Assembly: GCF_019334345.1 (NCBI RefSeq) | Contig: NZ_JAHWQX010000001.1 | Location: forward strand, 310,001 to 374,000 | Direction: 5' to 3' | From: Neohoeflea coraliihabitans | GTDB lineage: Bacteria > Pseudomonadota > Alphaproteobacteria > Rhizobiales > Rhizobiaceae | Length of the DNA: 64,000 bases | Shown: piece after piece, positions 1 through 7,962 of the stretch | How positions within the stretch are numbered: position 1 is the stretch's first letter | Layout: the number at the start of each line of letters is the position of its first letter | Position numbers and translations under genes: made by a program | The notes under the pieces: generated by a model | The model's database searches: none | The model's input: only the letters and a program-made list of their open reading frames with translations | What the model was told of the DNA's origin: nothing

Positions 1-785
1 GTCTTCTGCCGGGCCGCCTCCTCGCGGCCCTCCTGCTTCATCCGCTTGGCCTTGGCTTCGAGATAGGCTGAATAATTGCCTTCATAGGGAATGCCGCGCC
101 CGCGATCGAGCTCGAGAATCCAGCCGGTGACATTGTCGAGAAAATAGCGGTCATGGGTGATCATCAGCACCGAGCCGGGATATTCGCGCAGATGCTTTTC
201 CAGCCACGCAATGGTCTCGGCATCGAGATGGTTGGTCGGCTCGTCGAGCAGCAGCAGGTCCGGCTGCCGCAAGAGCAACTGGCACAGCGCCACCCGGCGT
301 TTTTCGCCGCCCGACAGCTTGTCGACCGAGGCATCCGCCGGCGGACAGCGCAGCGCTTCCATCGCCATTTCCACCTGGCTGTCGAGATCCCACAGGTTCT
401 GGGCATCGATGATGTCCTGCAGCCGCGCACCCTCGTCCGCCGTCTCGTCGGAATAGTTCATCATCAATTCATTGTAGCGGTCGAGGATCGCCTTCTTGCC
501 GGCGACGCCTTCCATGACATTCTCGACCACGTTTTTCGACTCATCGAGATGCGGCTCCTGCGGCAGGTAGCCGCGCGTCGCCCCCTCGGCGATCCATGCC
601 TCGCCCGTATATTCGTTATCCAGCCCGGCCATGATCCTGAGCACCGTCGACTTGCCGGCGCCGTTCGGTCCGAGAATACCGATCTTGGCATCCGGGTAGA
701 AAGACAGGTGGATGTTCTCGAGAACCTTCTTCGAGCCGTAGGACTTGTTCAGGCCGGACATGTGATAGATGAACTGGCGTGCCAT
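1..785 (-). CDS. ettA: Energy-dependent translational throttle protein EttA (ABC-F ATPase), C-terminus cut by window edge
   Basis: ABC-F ATPase that binds the ribosomal E site and couples translation to the ATP/ADP ratio. The 261 visible codons cover the whole first ABC domain: Walker [10 protein letters not shown] at residues 39-47, an inserted arm at about 95-135, signature LSGGEKRRV at 158-166, Walker [13 protein letters not shown] at 177-188 and the switch histidine in ITHDR at 209-213. The start of the inter-domain linker follows. The second ABC domain lies beyond base 1; the family is about 550 residues long. The ATG at 785 begins [14 protein letters not shown], a typical EttA N-terminus. 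No membrane segments are present, so the protein is cytosolic. Assignment to EttA rather than Uup rests on the N-terminus and the first-domain arm. Confidence 0.93.
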   Translation of the reverse strand, partial: MARQFIYHMSGLNKSYGSKKVLENIHLSFYPDAKIGILGPNGAGKSTVLRIMAGLDNEYTGEAWIAEGATRGYLPQEPHLDESKNVVENVMEGVAGKKAILDRYNELMMNYSDETADEGARLQDIIDAQNLWDLDSQVEMAMEALRCPPADASVDKLSGGEKRRVALCQLLLRQPDLLLLDEPTNHLDAETIAWLEKHLREYPGSVLMITHDRYFLDNVTGWILELDRGRGIPYEGNYSAYLEAKAKRMKQEGREEAARQK

Positions 786-904
786 GGTGCGCGCGTGCTC
801 CACAAGAATGCGAGGGAAAATCTGCCGCTCATTTAGGCGATTTGGCATCTTGGTGCAATGGCAGCCCGCTTGACGAAAGCGCGCCCGCCCCGTCATCTGG
901 CGCA

Positions 905-1852
905 ATGACCAATACGCCCTTCCCCGCCACCCCCTTTGTCAGCCCGACCGGCGCGACGCTTGCCCTGCGCCATTGCCCGGCCGCTGCGCCGGCGTCTGGT
1001 CAAGCGCGTGGTATCGTGCAGATCAACCATGGCCTTGCCGAGCACGCCGCGCGCTACGCGCGTTTTGCCGGCTTTCTGGCCGCGCGGGGTTATCATGTCT
1101 ACGCCCATGACCACCGCGGCCATGGCGGCACCCGTGCACCGGACGCCGCCCCCGGCCTGTTTGCCAGGGAGGACGGGGTCGCCAAGGTGCTTGCCGACAT
1201 TGCCGCCGTGCATGCCGAAATCCGCCGTACGCATCCCGGACTGCCGGTCATCTGCTTCGGTCATTCCATGGGCGGCCTCATCGCGCTGAATTACGCCGAG
1301 CAGCATCCCGGCAACCTAGACGGGCTGGCGGTCTGGAACGCCAATTTCGACGCCGGAGCTGCGGCCATTGCCGCGCGTGCCATTCTTGCCACCGAGCGCT
1401 TTTTCCTCGGCTCCGATGTGCCGAGCCGCATTTTGCCGCGCCTGACCTTCGAGGCCTGGGGCAAGGCCGTGCCGGATGCCCGCACGCCCTTCGACTGGCT
1501 CAGCCGCGATCCGGCCGAGGTGCAGGCCTATATTGATGACCCGCTGTGCGGCTTCGAGCCGACCGTCAGCCTGTGGCGCGACGTTTTTGCTTTGGTCGCC
1601 GCCGGCCCGAAGAACCTCGATCGGCTCCCGCCCGGCCTTCCGGTCCAGCTTGTCGGCGGCGCTGCCGATCCGGCAACCAGCAATGGAGCCGCCGTACAGG
1701 CCCTGGCCCGACAATTGCAAAAATCCGGACAGAACGATGTCAGCCTGACCATTTTGCCCGACACCCGCCATGAGAGCCTGAACGACATCAATCGCACCGA
1801 AACAATGCTGCTGTTCGCCGACTGGGCCGACACCGTCGTGCGCCGGCAATGA
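905..1852 (+). CDS. Alpha/beta hydrolase, lysophospholipase / monoacylglycerol lipase type
   Basis: Serine hydrolase of 315 residues. The nucleophile elbow GHSMGG places the catalytic serine at residue 121; HDHRGHG (about 68-74) is the strand-loop typical of the PldB/monoglyceride-lipase group. GGAADPATS and DTRHESLND near the C-terminus supply the likely Asp and His. The likely substrate is a lysophospholipid or monoacylglycerol, by family. The ATG at 905 was chosen because the conserved fold begins soon after it; the frame is open upstream to 779 but that part looks non-conserved. The gene is divergent from ettA and followed by a GC-rich dyad region. The exact substrate cannot be read from the sequence. 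Confidence 0.85.
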   Translation: MTNTPFPATPFVSPTGATLALRHCPAAAPASGQARGIVQINHGLAEHAARYARFAGFLAARGYHVYAHDHRGHGGTRAPDAAPGLFAREDGVAKVLADIAAVHAEIRRTHPGLPVICFGHSMGGLIALNYAEQHPGNLDGLAVWNANFDAGAAAIAARAILATERFFLGSDVPSRILPRLTFEAWGKAVPDARTPFDWLSRDPAEVQAYIDDPLCGFEPTVSLWRDVFALVAAGPKNLDRLPPGLPVQLVGGAADPATSNGAAVQALARQLQKSGQNDVSLTILPDTRHESLNDINRTETMLLFADWADTVVRRQ

Positions 1853-1856
1853 CCGT

Positions 1857-1926
1857 CGTTTGCGCAGGCCAGGACAGCGCCGCTGACCCCGGCGGCGGTC
1901 GGCGCTGCGAGCGGTCGCCGCAAACA
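1857..1926 (+). other. GC-rich region with nested dyads after the hydrolase
   Basis: Inner arms CAGCGCCG and CGGCGCTG and outer arms GTTTGCG and CGCAAAC can pair around a roughly 17-nt loop. It is followed by AATTTT rather than a proper U-tract, so it could be a weak terminator for the hydrolase gene or a chance structure. Confidence 0.3.
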
Positions 1927-2140
1927 ATTTTGGCCGGGGTCTTGTTTCGGACACGATTATAGCCCATCTATGTCCAATCGAACTTTCGGCCGAACGACAC
2001 CGAACGACTATTTTTGCGTTTTGCGCAGTCTGACGTTTCTTCTACCCTGATTTCGACACCACCGTCCGCGGTTGCACCAGGCAGACAGCCAAAGCAGTCA
2101 GGGACAAACGCCAGCACTTGCAGTCAAAGGAACACGCAAA

Positions 2141-2350
2141 ATGGCTACCGGTACCGTTAAATGGTTCAATTCCACCAAAGGCTTCGGCTTCATTCAGCCT
2201 GACGAAGGCGGCAACGACGTTTTCGTCCACATCTCCGCCGTCGAGCGCGCTGGCATGCAGACGCTCAATGATGGTCAGAAGATCAACTATGAGCTCGTGC
2301 AGGACAAGCGCTCGGGCAAGTCGGCTGCAGACAATCTCAGCGCCGCCTAA
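2141..2350 (+). CDS. Cold-shock protein, CspA family
   Basis: Single cold-shock domain protein of 69 residues that binds single-stranded RNA/DNA and melts mRNA structure. RNP1 KGFGFI is at 13-18 and RNP2 VFVHI at 27-31; [10 protein letters not shown] is the usual start. The frame is open upstream to 2072, but the conserved family starts at the ATG at 2141. A gene-free leader of almost 290 bp precedes it, which would fit the long structured 5' leaders of csp mRNAs; no promoter could be placed confidently. A strong intrinsic terminator follows at 2441. Which csp paralogue this is cannot be said. Confidence 0.95.
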   Translation: MATGTVKWFNSTKGFGFIQPDEGGNDVFVHISAVERAGMQTLNDGQKINYELVQDKRSGKSAADNLSAA

Positions 2351-2440
2351 TATGCGCTGACGCCGGTTCGCGCCTGTCAAGTCACGGATGTACTGGCAGG
2401 CAGGCCGCTGAACAAGGCGATAGCGCGCGGCGCAGATGGA

Positions 2441-2469
2441 AGGCGGGGTTCATCCCCCGCCTTTTTTCT
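2441..2469 (+). terminator. Rho-independent terminator of the cold-shock gene
   Basis: Stem AGGCGGGG / CCCCGCCT with a 6-nt loop at 2441-2462, followed by a T-rich run to 2469. It lies about 90 bp after the cold-shock stop codon. Confidence 0.85.
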
Positions 2470-2736
2470 TGTCTTTTTTCCACGTGGCGGCACCCGAGGG
2501 GCACCTCACCAGGAGACATCACCTATCCCGCTTCTCTCATGCCTGTTTCTCCACACCCTGCGCCACTTTCTACCAATGACCCGTCTCTCAACGCCGCCGA
2601 TTTTGCGGCTTGCCAGCCCATCGAGACGTGGTGTAGCCATTCAGACAACCTCCTCTGATCAAGGCGAACCTGTTTATATTTCGATCGCGCCCTACCCTTT
2701 CTCCGACAGTGATCGCAGATAAAAAGGAATGGCATC

Positions 2737-3567
2737 GTGGACATGCTGGCTGAACTCTTCTCCGTCGAACATCTCATCACCTTCCTGGTGCTGACCGCAT
2801 TGGAGACGGTGCTCGGCTTCGACAACCTTCTCTACATTTCCATCGAGGCGCAGCGCGTGGCCCCCGAGCGCCAGGCCATGGTGCGCCGCTGGGGGATCAT
2901 CCTCGCCCTCGTCCTGCGTATTGTCTTGCTGTTCATCGTCCTGCAATTGATCGAGATGTTCCAGGAGCCGCTGTTTTCCGTGGACTGGGGCGGCATCGTC
3001 AAGGGAGAGGTCTCCGGTCATGCCCTCATCGTTCTCGCCGGCGGCGTATTCCTGATTTACACGGCGTTGAAGGAAATCACCCACATGATGAGCCTCGAGG
3101 AGCACGAAAAGAGCAGCGAGCGCCGCGGCCCGGGGTCCGTGAACAAGGCGTTGTTCCTGATCGTTGCCATGAACCTCGTCTTCTCGTTCGACACCGTGTT
3201 GTCCGCCGTGGCCCTGACGCAGAACTTCATCGTCATGACCGCCGCAATCGTCGTCTCCGGCATCCTGATGGTGCTGATGGCCAATACGGTCGCCAACTTC
3301 CTCAAGCGCAACCGCATGTATGAAGTGGTCGGCCTGTTCGTTCTGCTGCTTGTCGGGATCATGCTGATGAGCGAAGGCGGCCATCTCGCCCATCTTGCTT
3401 TCTTCGGCTACGACATCGTCGCCATGTCGAAGGCCACCTTCTACTTCGTCCTGGTCACCATGGTGCTCATCGAGATCGTTCAGGGCCGCTACCAGCGCAA
3501 GCTGATGCAGGAAAAAAGGCGCATGCTTGTCGATCAGCTGGACGACGACGGTCCGCAGAGTGTCTGA
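2737..3567 (+). CDS. TerC family integral membrane protein
   Basis: 276-residue polytopic membrane protein of the TerC (tellurite-resistance/Alx) family, linked by family knowledge to metal (Mn) handling and membrane stress. It has hydrophobic segments spread over the whole length, and conserved acidic signatures ETVLGFDNLLYIS (about 25-37) and NLVFSFDTVLSA in the second half, which carry the family's buried aspartates. The start is GTG at 2737, preceded by AAGGA at 2724-2728 with 8-nt spacing; an ATG lies six bases later. The 3' end overlaps the next gene by 8 bp, so the two are probably co-transcribed although their roles look unrelated. Confidence 0.88.
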   Translation: MDMLAELFSVEHLITFLVLTALETVLGFDNLLYISIEAQRVAPERQAMVRRWGIILALVLRIVLLFIVLQLIEMFQEPLFSVDWGGIVKGEVSGHALIVLAGGVFLIYTALKEITHMMSLEEHEKSSERRGPGSVNKALFLIVAMNLVFSFDTVLSAVALTQNFIVMTAAIVVSGILMVLMANTVANFLKRNRMYEVVGLFVLLLVGIMLMSEGGHLAHLAFFGYDIVAMSKATFYFVLVTMVLIEIVQGRYQRKLMQEKRRMLVDQLDDDGPQSV

Positions 3568-4756
3568 CGCGCCGCTGAAAGGCGTGCGGGTCATCGAATT
3601 GGCCCGCATCCTCGCCGGCCCCTGGGCCGGGCAGTTGCTCGCCGATCTTGGCGCCGATGTCATCAAGATCGAAAAGCCCGGCAGCGGTGATGACACAAGG
3701 CAATGGGGACCGCCCTTCGTCAGCGGCGCCAACGGCGAGAACCTGTCCGCCGCCTATTACCATTCCACCAATCGCGGCAAGCGCTCGGTCGCCGTCGATA
3801 TCGCAACGCCCGAGGGCGCCGAAACCGTGCGCCGGCTCGTCGCCGATGCCGACATTCTCATCGAGAACTTCAAGGTCGGCGGCCTGGCGAAATACGGGCT
3901 CGACTATGCCAGCCTGAGAAAGCTCAACCCGCGTCTCGTCTACTGCTCGATCACCGGTTTCGGTCAGACTGGCCCCTATGCCAGCCGCGCCGGCTATGAT
4001 TTCATCATCCAGGCGATGGCCGGCATGATGTCGATCACCGGCGAGAAAGATCGCGAGCCGCAAAAGGCCGGCGTGGCGATATCCGACATCTTCACGGGGC
4101 TTTATGCGGTCATTGCCATCCAGGCCGCCCTGCGCCACGCCGAGCAAACCGGCGCCGGCCAGCACATCGACATGGCCCTGATGGATACCCAGGCCGGCAT
4201 TCTCGGCAATCAGAATCTCAACTATCTCGTCTCCGGCATCGCCCCGATCCAGATGGGCAACGCCCATATGAACATTGCGCCCTACGAGGTGTTTCCGCTT
4301 GCCGATGGACACGTCATCCTGGCGGTCGGCAATGACGGTCAGTTCCAGCGCCTGTGCGCCCTTCTTGATGCCGAGAACCTTGCATCCGACCCCGATTTTG
4401 CCACCAATCCGCTGCGTGTGAAATCACGCGAGCGGCTGCGTGCAGAGTTGATCGACCGTCTTGCCAATTGGACCAAAGCCGCGTTTCTCGCCGCCTGCGA
4501 AGCACACGCGGTTCCCGCCGGCCCCATCAACACGATTGCCGAAATGTTCGACGACCCGCAGATCAAGGCGCGCGGGTTGCAGATGCAGATTGCGGACCGG
4601 GATGGAACCGCGATTCCCGCCGTGCGCGCGCCGATCCTGCTGCCTGCTTCTCCGCTTGTTTATGACCGCCCCAGCCCGAGGCTCGGCGAACACACGGAGG
4701 AGGTGCTGGCCGAACTTGGCGCGAAAGCTGGAAAAGAACTGGACGAGGATCAATGA
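3560..4756 (+). CDS. CaiB/BaiF family CoA-transferase (class III)
   Basis: 398-residue class III CoA-transferase that moves CoA between carboxylic acids through an aspartyl-CoA thioester. The start VIELARILAGPWAGQLLADLGADVIKIEKP is diagnostic. GVAISDIFTG places Asp176 where the catalytic Asp169 of formyl-CoA transferase lies. The GTG start at 3560 lies inside the last codons of terC. Its stop overlaps the ThDP-enzyme start by 4 bp (ATGA), so the two are translationally coupled. CoA-transferase plus ThDP decarboxylase is the pairing used for oxalate (Frc/Oxc), but the residues seen do not prove that substrate; succinyl-CoA:dicarboxylate transferase is equally possible. Confidence 0.88.
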   Translation: MSDAPLKGVRVIELARILAGPWAGQLLADLGADVIKIEKPGSGDDTRQWGPPFVSGANGENLSAAYYHSTNRGKRSVAVDIATPEGAETVRRLVADADILIENFKVGGLAKYGLDYASLRKLNPRLVYCSITGFGQTGPYASRAGYDFIIQAMAGMMSITGEKDREPQKAGVAISDIFTGLYAVIAIQAALRHAEQTGAGQHIDMALMDTQAGILGNQNLNYLVSGIAPIQMGNAHMNIAPYEVFPLADGHVILAVGNDGQFQRLCALLDAENLASDPDFATNPLRVKSRERLRAELIDRLANWTKAAFLAACEAHAVPAGPINTIAEMFDDPQIKARGLQMQIADRDGTAIPAVRAPILLPASPLVYDRPSPRLGEHTEEVLAELGAKAGKELDEDQ

Positions 4757-6426
4757 CCGAGAACAAGCGCACTGGCGGACAGCTGATCGTCGACTGTCTT
4801 GCCGCCAACGATGTCAGCCATGCCTTCTGCGTTCCCGGCGAAAGCTATCTCGCAGTGCTCGACGCCCTGCACGACAGCACGATCGAAACCATTGTCTGCC
4901 GCCAGGAAGGCGGCGCCGCGATGATGGCCGATGCCTGGGGCAAGATGACGGGACGGCCGGGCATCTGCTTTGTCACGCGTGGCCCCGGCGCCGCCAATGC
5001 CACCGCTGGGCTGCACATCGCGCGGCAGGACTCCACGCCGATGATTCTGTTCATCGGCCAGGTGCAGCGCGACGCGCGCGAGCGCGAGGCCTTCCAGGAA
5101 ATCGAGTACCGCCGCGCACTCGGCGAATATGCCAAATGGGTGGCCGAGATCGACGACGCCGCGTGCATCCCGGAATTTCTCGCGCGCGCCTTTCGCGTCG
5201 CCACGTCCGGACGGCCCGGACCGGTGGTCCTGTCCATGCCCGAGGATATGCTGCGCGATGTCGTCGAGAGCCCGGTGGTGCCGCGCGCCGCCCCGCCGGT
5301 GGCAATCCCTCCGGCGCCCTCGCAGATGAGTGACCTGGCGCACCGCCTCGACCGCGCCGAGCGCCCGCTGATCATCCTCGGTGGATCCGGCTGGACGGCA
5401 AAGGCCAAGGGTGCCATCGAGACACAGGCCGAGAAGGCCGCTTTGCCCATATGCTGTTCCTTGCGCCGGCAGATGCTGTTTGACCATCTGCACCCCTCTT
5501 ATGCCGGAGATGTCGGCATCGCCATCAATCCGGCTCTGGCCGAGGAAGTCAGAACTGCAGACCTGATCGTCCTGGTCGGCGGCCGCATGTCAGAAATGCC
5601 CTCCTCCGGCTATACGCTCCTGGATATTCCCTATCCGGCGCAGGATCTGATCCATGTGCACGCCGATGTCGGCGAACTGGGCCGTGTCTACCAGCCATCT
5701 CTCGCCATTTGCGCCGATCCGGCGAGCTTTGCCGAGGCGTTTGCGGCGCTCGATCTTGATGAGCCGAACCCGGCGCGCGCCGAGCGCACGGCACGCATGC
5801 ACCAGGCCTATCTCGACTGGTCGACACCGCCGCTTGAAGGGCCGGGCAAGGTGCAGATGGGCGCCGTGATGGCATGGCTGGAAGACAACCTGCCGCCCGA
5901 CGCGATCCTCACCAATGGTGCCGGCAATTACGCCACCTGGGTGCATCGCTTCCACCGCTTCCGCAATTTCGCCAGCCAGGCGGCGCCGACCTCCGGTTCA
6001 ATGGGTTACGGACTGCCCGGCGCCATTGGCGCGGTGCTTGCCAATCCCGAGCGCCTGACCATCGCCTTTGCCGGTGACGGCTGCTTCCTGATGACCGGTC
6101 AGGAGTTCGCCACGGCTGTGCACTACCGCCTGCCGATCATCGTCATTGTCGTCAACAATGGCATGTATGGCACCATCCGCATGCACCAGGAGCGCGACTA
6201 CCCAGGCCGTGTCAGCGGCACCGGCCTGACCAATCCGGACTTCGCCGCCTATGCGCGCGCCTTTGGCGGCCATGGCGAGACAGTCGAAACCTCCGGCGAA
6301 TTCGCAGCGGCATTCGAACGGGCCCGCCAGTCCGGCCTTCCGGCAATCATTGAAATCCGCCAGGACCCGGAGGCCATCACCCCGGCCCGCACGCTCTCCG
6401 ATATCCGTGATGCCGCGCGCCCCTAG
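4753..6426 (+). CDS. Thiamine-diphosphate-dependent enzyme, acetolactate synthase-like
   Basis: 557 residues with three domains: N-terminal Pyr domain with the catalytic Glu52 (RQEGGAAMMADAW), a central Rossmann-like domain (about 190-330), and a C-terminal PP domain with the ThDP motif GDG from about residue 441 to VVNN about 30 residues later. Length and order match the acetolactate synthase / oxalyl-CoA decarboxylase / glyoxylate carboligase superfamily. ATGA overlap with the CoA-transferase argues for a joint pathway in which an acid is activated to its CoA ester and then decarboxylated or ligated. No regulatory-subunit gene (ilvN type) follows, so true acetolactate synthase is unlikely. 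The substrate is unknown. Confidence 0.85.
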   Translation: MTENKRTGGQLIVDCLAANDVSHAFCVPGESYLAVLDALHDSTIETIVCRQEGGAAMMADAWGKMTGRPGICFVTRGPGAANATAGLHIARQDSTPMILFIGQVQRDAREREAFQEIEYRRALGEYAKWVAEIDDAACIPEFLARAFRVATSGRPGPVVLSMPEDMLRDVVESPVVPRAAPPVAIPPAPSQMSDLAHRLDRAERPLIILGGSGWTAKAKGAIETQAEKAALPICCSLRRQMLFDHLHPSYAGDVGIAINPALAEEVRTADLIVLVGGRMSEMPSSGYTLLDIPYPAQDLIHVHADVGELGRVYQPSLAICADPASFAEAFAALDLDEPNPARAERTARMHQAYLDWSTPPLEGPGKVQMGAVMAWLEDNLPPDAILTNGAGNYATWVHRFHRFRNFASQAAPTSGSMGYGLPGAIGAVLANPERLTIAFAGDGCFLMTGQEFATAVHYRLPIIVIVVNNGMYGTIRMHQERDYPGRVSGTGLTNPDFAAYARAFGGHGETVETSGEFAAAFERARQSGLPAIIEIRQDPEAITPARTLSDIRDAARP

Positions 6427-6435
6427 CGCGCGTGG

Positions 6436-6464
6436 TTGCAACAGCGATTGGCGTTTCCTATCTG
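6436..6464 (+). promoter_or_regulatory. Candidate sigma-70 promoter for yghU
   Basis: TTGCAA (6436-6441), 17-bp spacer, TATCTG (6459-6464), 77 bp before the yghU start. The matches to consensus are moderate. Confidence 0.35.
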
Positions 6465-6540
6465 TCTGTTTGCATAGTCTTGAACCGAGCCGGCTTCGGC
6501 GCCCCATCCTCCCCGAAGAGTTAAAGCGACAGGATCTCCA

Positions 6541-7392
6541 ATGACCGAGACATACACCCCGCCAAAAGTCTGGAAATGGGACAAGGAGAGCGGCGGCCGC
6601 TTTGCCAACATCAACCGCCCGATCGCCGGACCGACGCATGACAAGGAGCTGCCGCGCGGCGAGCATCCCTTCCAGCTCTACTCGCTCGGCACGCCGAACG
6701 GCGTCAAGGTCACGGTGATGTTCGAGGAACTGCTGGCCGCCGGCCACAAGGGCGCCGAGTATGATGCCTGGTTGATCGATATCGGCGAGGGCGATCAGTT
6801 CTCCAGCGGCTTCGTTGACGTCAATCCGAATTCGAAGATTCCGGCCCTGATGGATTACTCCGGACAAGCGCCGCTGCGCGTCTTCGAATCCGGTTCGATC
6901 CTGTTGCATCTGGCCGAAAAATTCGGTGCCTTCCTGCCAAACGATCCGGCCAAACGCACCGAAGCGCTCAACTGGCTGTTCTGGCAAATGGGCAGCGGCC
7001 CGTATCTCGGCGGCGGCTTCGGGCATTTTTACGCCTATGCGCCGGTGAAGATCGAATACGCCATCGATCGCTTCGCCATGGAGGTCAAGCGCCAGCTCGA
7101 CGTCCTCGACCGCCGCCTTGCCGACAACCGCTTCCTCGCCGGTGACGACTACACCATCGCCGATATGGCCGTGTGGCCCTGGTATGGCCGTCTGGCCACC
7201 GGTGGCGCCTACGGCGAATCCGCCACCTTCCTGGAAACCGAGTCCTACAAGAACGTCCTGCGCTGGGAAGCCGAGATCGCCGCCCGCCCCGGCGTCAAGC
7301 GCGGCAACGCCGTCAACAAGAACTCCGACGACGGCAAGACCATTCGCGAGCGCCATTCGGCAGCCGATCTGGATGCGCTGAAGCTCGACTGA
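6541..7392 (+). CDS. yghU: Glutathione-dependent disulfide-bond oxidoreductase YghU
   Basis: 283-residue glutathione-S-transferase-fold protein. The YghU/Ure2p-like group reduces disulfides using two glutathiones. Recognised from the long N-terminal extension YTPPKVWKW, then the thioredoxin-fold part (FQLYSLGTPNGVKVTVMFEELL) and FVDVNPNSKIPAL, and the all-helical domain with FLAGDDYTIADMAVWPW. The C-terminal tail (GVKRGNAVNK) also matches the family. Cytosolic, no signal peptide. The ATG at 6541 is the first in frame with the conserved sequence. It appears monocistronic: it has its own leader and is followed by a perfect hairpin. Confidence 0.9.
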   Translation: MTETYTPPKVWKWDKESGGRFANINRPIAGPTHDKELPRGEHPFQLYSLGTPNGVKVTVMFEELLAAGHKGAEYDAWLIDIGEGDQFSSGFVDVNPNSKIPALMDYSGQAPLRVFESGSILLHLAEKFGAFLPNDPAKRTEALNWLFWQMGSGPYLGGGFGHFYAYAPVKIEYAIDRFAMEVKRQLDVLDRRLADNRFLAGDDYTIADMAVWPWYGRLATGGAYGESATFLETESYKNVLRWEAEIAARPGVKRGNAVNKNSDDGKTIRERHSAADLDALKLD

Positions 7393-7396
7393 ACAT

Positions 7397-7418
7397 CCGG
7401 CCGCGCTTTTGCGGCCGG
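7397..7418. terminator. Perfect 8-bp hairpin between converging yghU and the small phosphatase-like gene
   Basis: CCGGCCGC and GCGGCCGG flank a 6-nt loop. The two genes converge here with only about 40 bp between stops, so a shared terminator is plausible. Neither strand has a good U-tract after the stem, which lowers confidence. Confidence 0.4.
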
Positions 7419-7433
7419 GCATCCGGCATCTGT

Positions 7434-7772
7434 TTAATTGCGCAGGTGAGCGGTCTGCTGGTAGCAGGCCGTCGAACGCGCGCCCGAGCGACAATAACCG
7501 AGCATCGGGCGCTCCATTTCATCGAGCGCATCGACCATCGATTGCACCGCCTCGGCGGTCACCCCGGTCTGGCCGATCGGGATGTGCCGGGCCTCGAGGC
7601 CCAGTTCGGCGGCGGCCGCACTGACGCTGGCAAAGCTGGGTTGTCCGGGCTGCTCATCGTCGGGTCGATGACAGACGATCGAACGGTATCCGGCGGCCTT
7701 GATCTCCTCAAGGTCCTCGGGGCTGATCTGGCCGCTGACCGCATATTCCTCGTTGATCGGACGGACGTCCAT
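7434..7772 (-). CDS. TIGR01244/DUF442 family sulfur transferase or phosphatase-like protein
   Basis: 112-residue cytosolic protein with the start MDVRPINEEYAVSGQI typical of the beta-lactamase-hydrolase-like (Blh N-domain) family. The active loop YCRSGARS near residue 93-100 gives the C-X4-R hexapeptide of rhodanese-like enzymes, with Cys as probable nucleophile. In some alphaproteobacteria this domain is fused to a persulfide dioxygenase-type metallohydrolase; here it stands alone. It converges on yghU, and the two may share a terminator. Whether it acts on persulfides or phosphates is not decided by sequence. Confidence 0.82.
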   Translation of the reverse strand: MDVRPINEEYAVSGQISPEDLEEIKAAGYRSIVCHRPDDEQPGQPSFASVSAAAAELGLEARHIPIGQTGVTAEAVQSMVDALDEMERPMLGYCRSGARSTACYQQTAHLRN

Positions 7773-7962
7773 GGCAACTCCACCTCTTGTTGAAATATGA
7801 TCCTGATTTACGGCGCGGACCCTCTGCCGTCAATCAATGCGCTGGCTTCGAGCTGAGATCGGCCATCTCGGTTGACGCTAAAACCTGCATGACATACTCA
7901 AGATTTACGGGCGCAGCCGGACGAACGGCGGCGCCTCGGTCACGCATGACAAGGGCTTTGTA

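Noticed and set aside
2692-3732. 346-codon minus-strand frame opposite terC
   Set aside because: Reverse image of a membrane protein (rich in Asp, His, Glu and Gln); no family match by eye.
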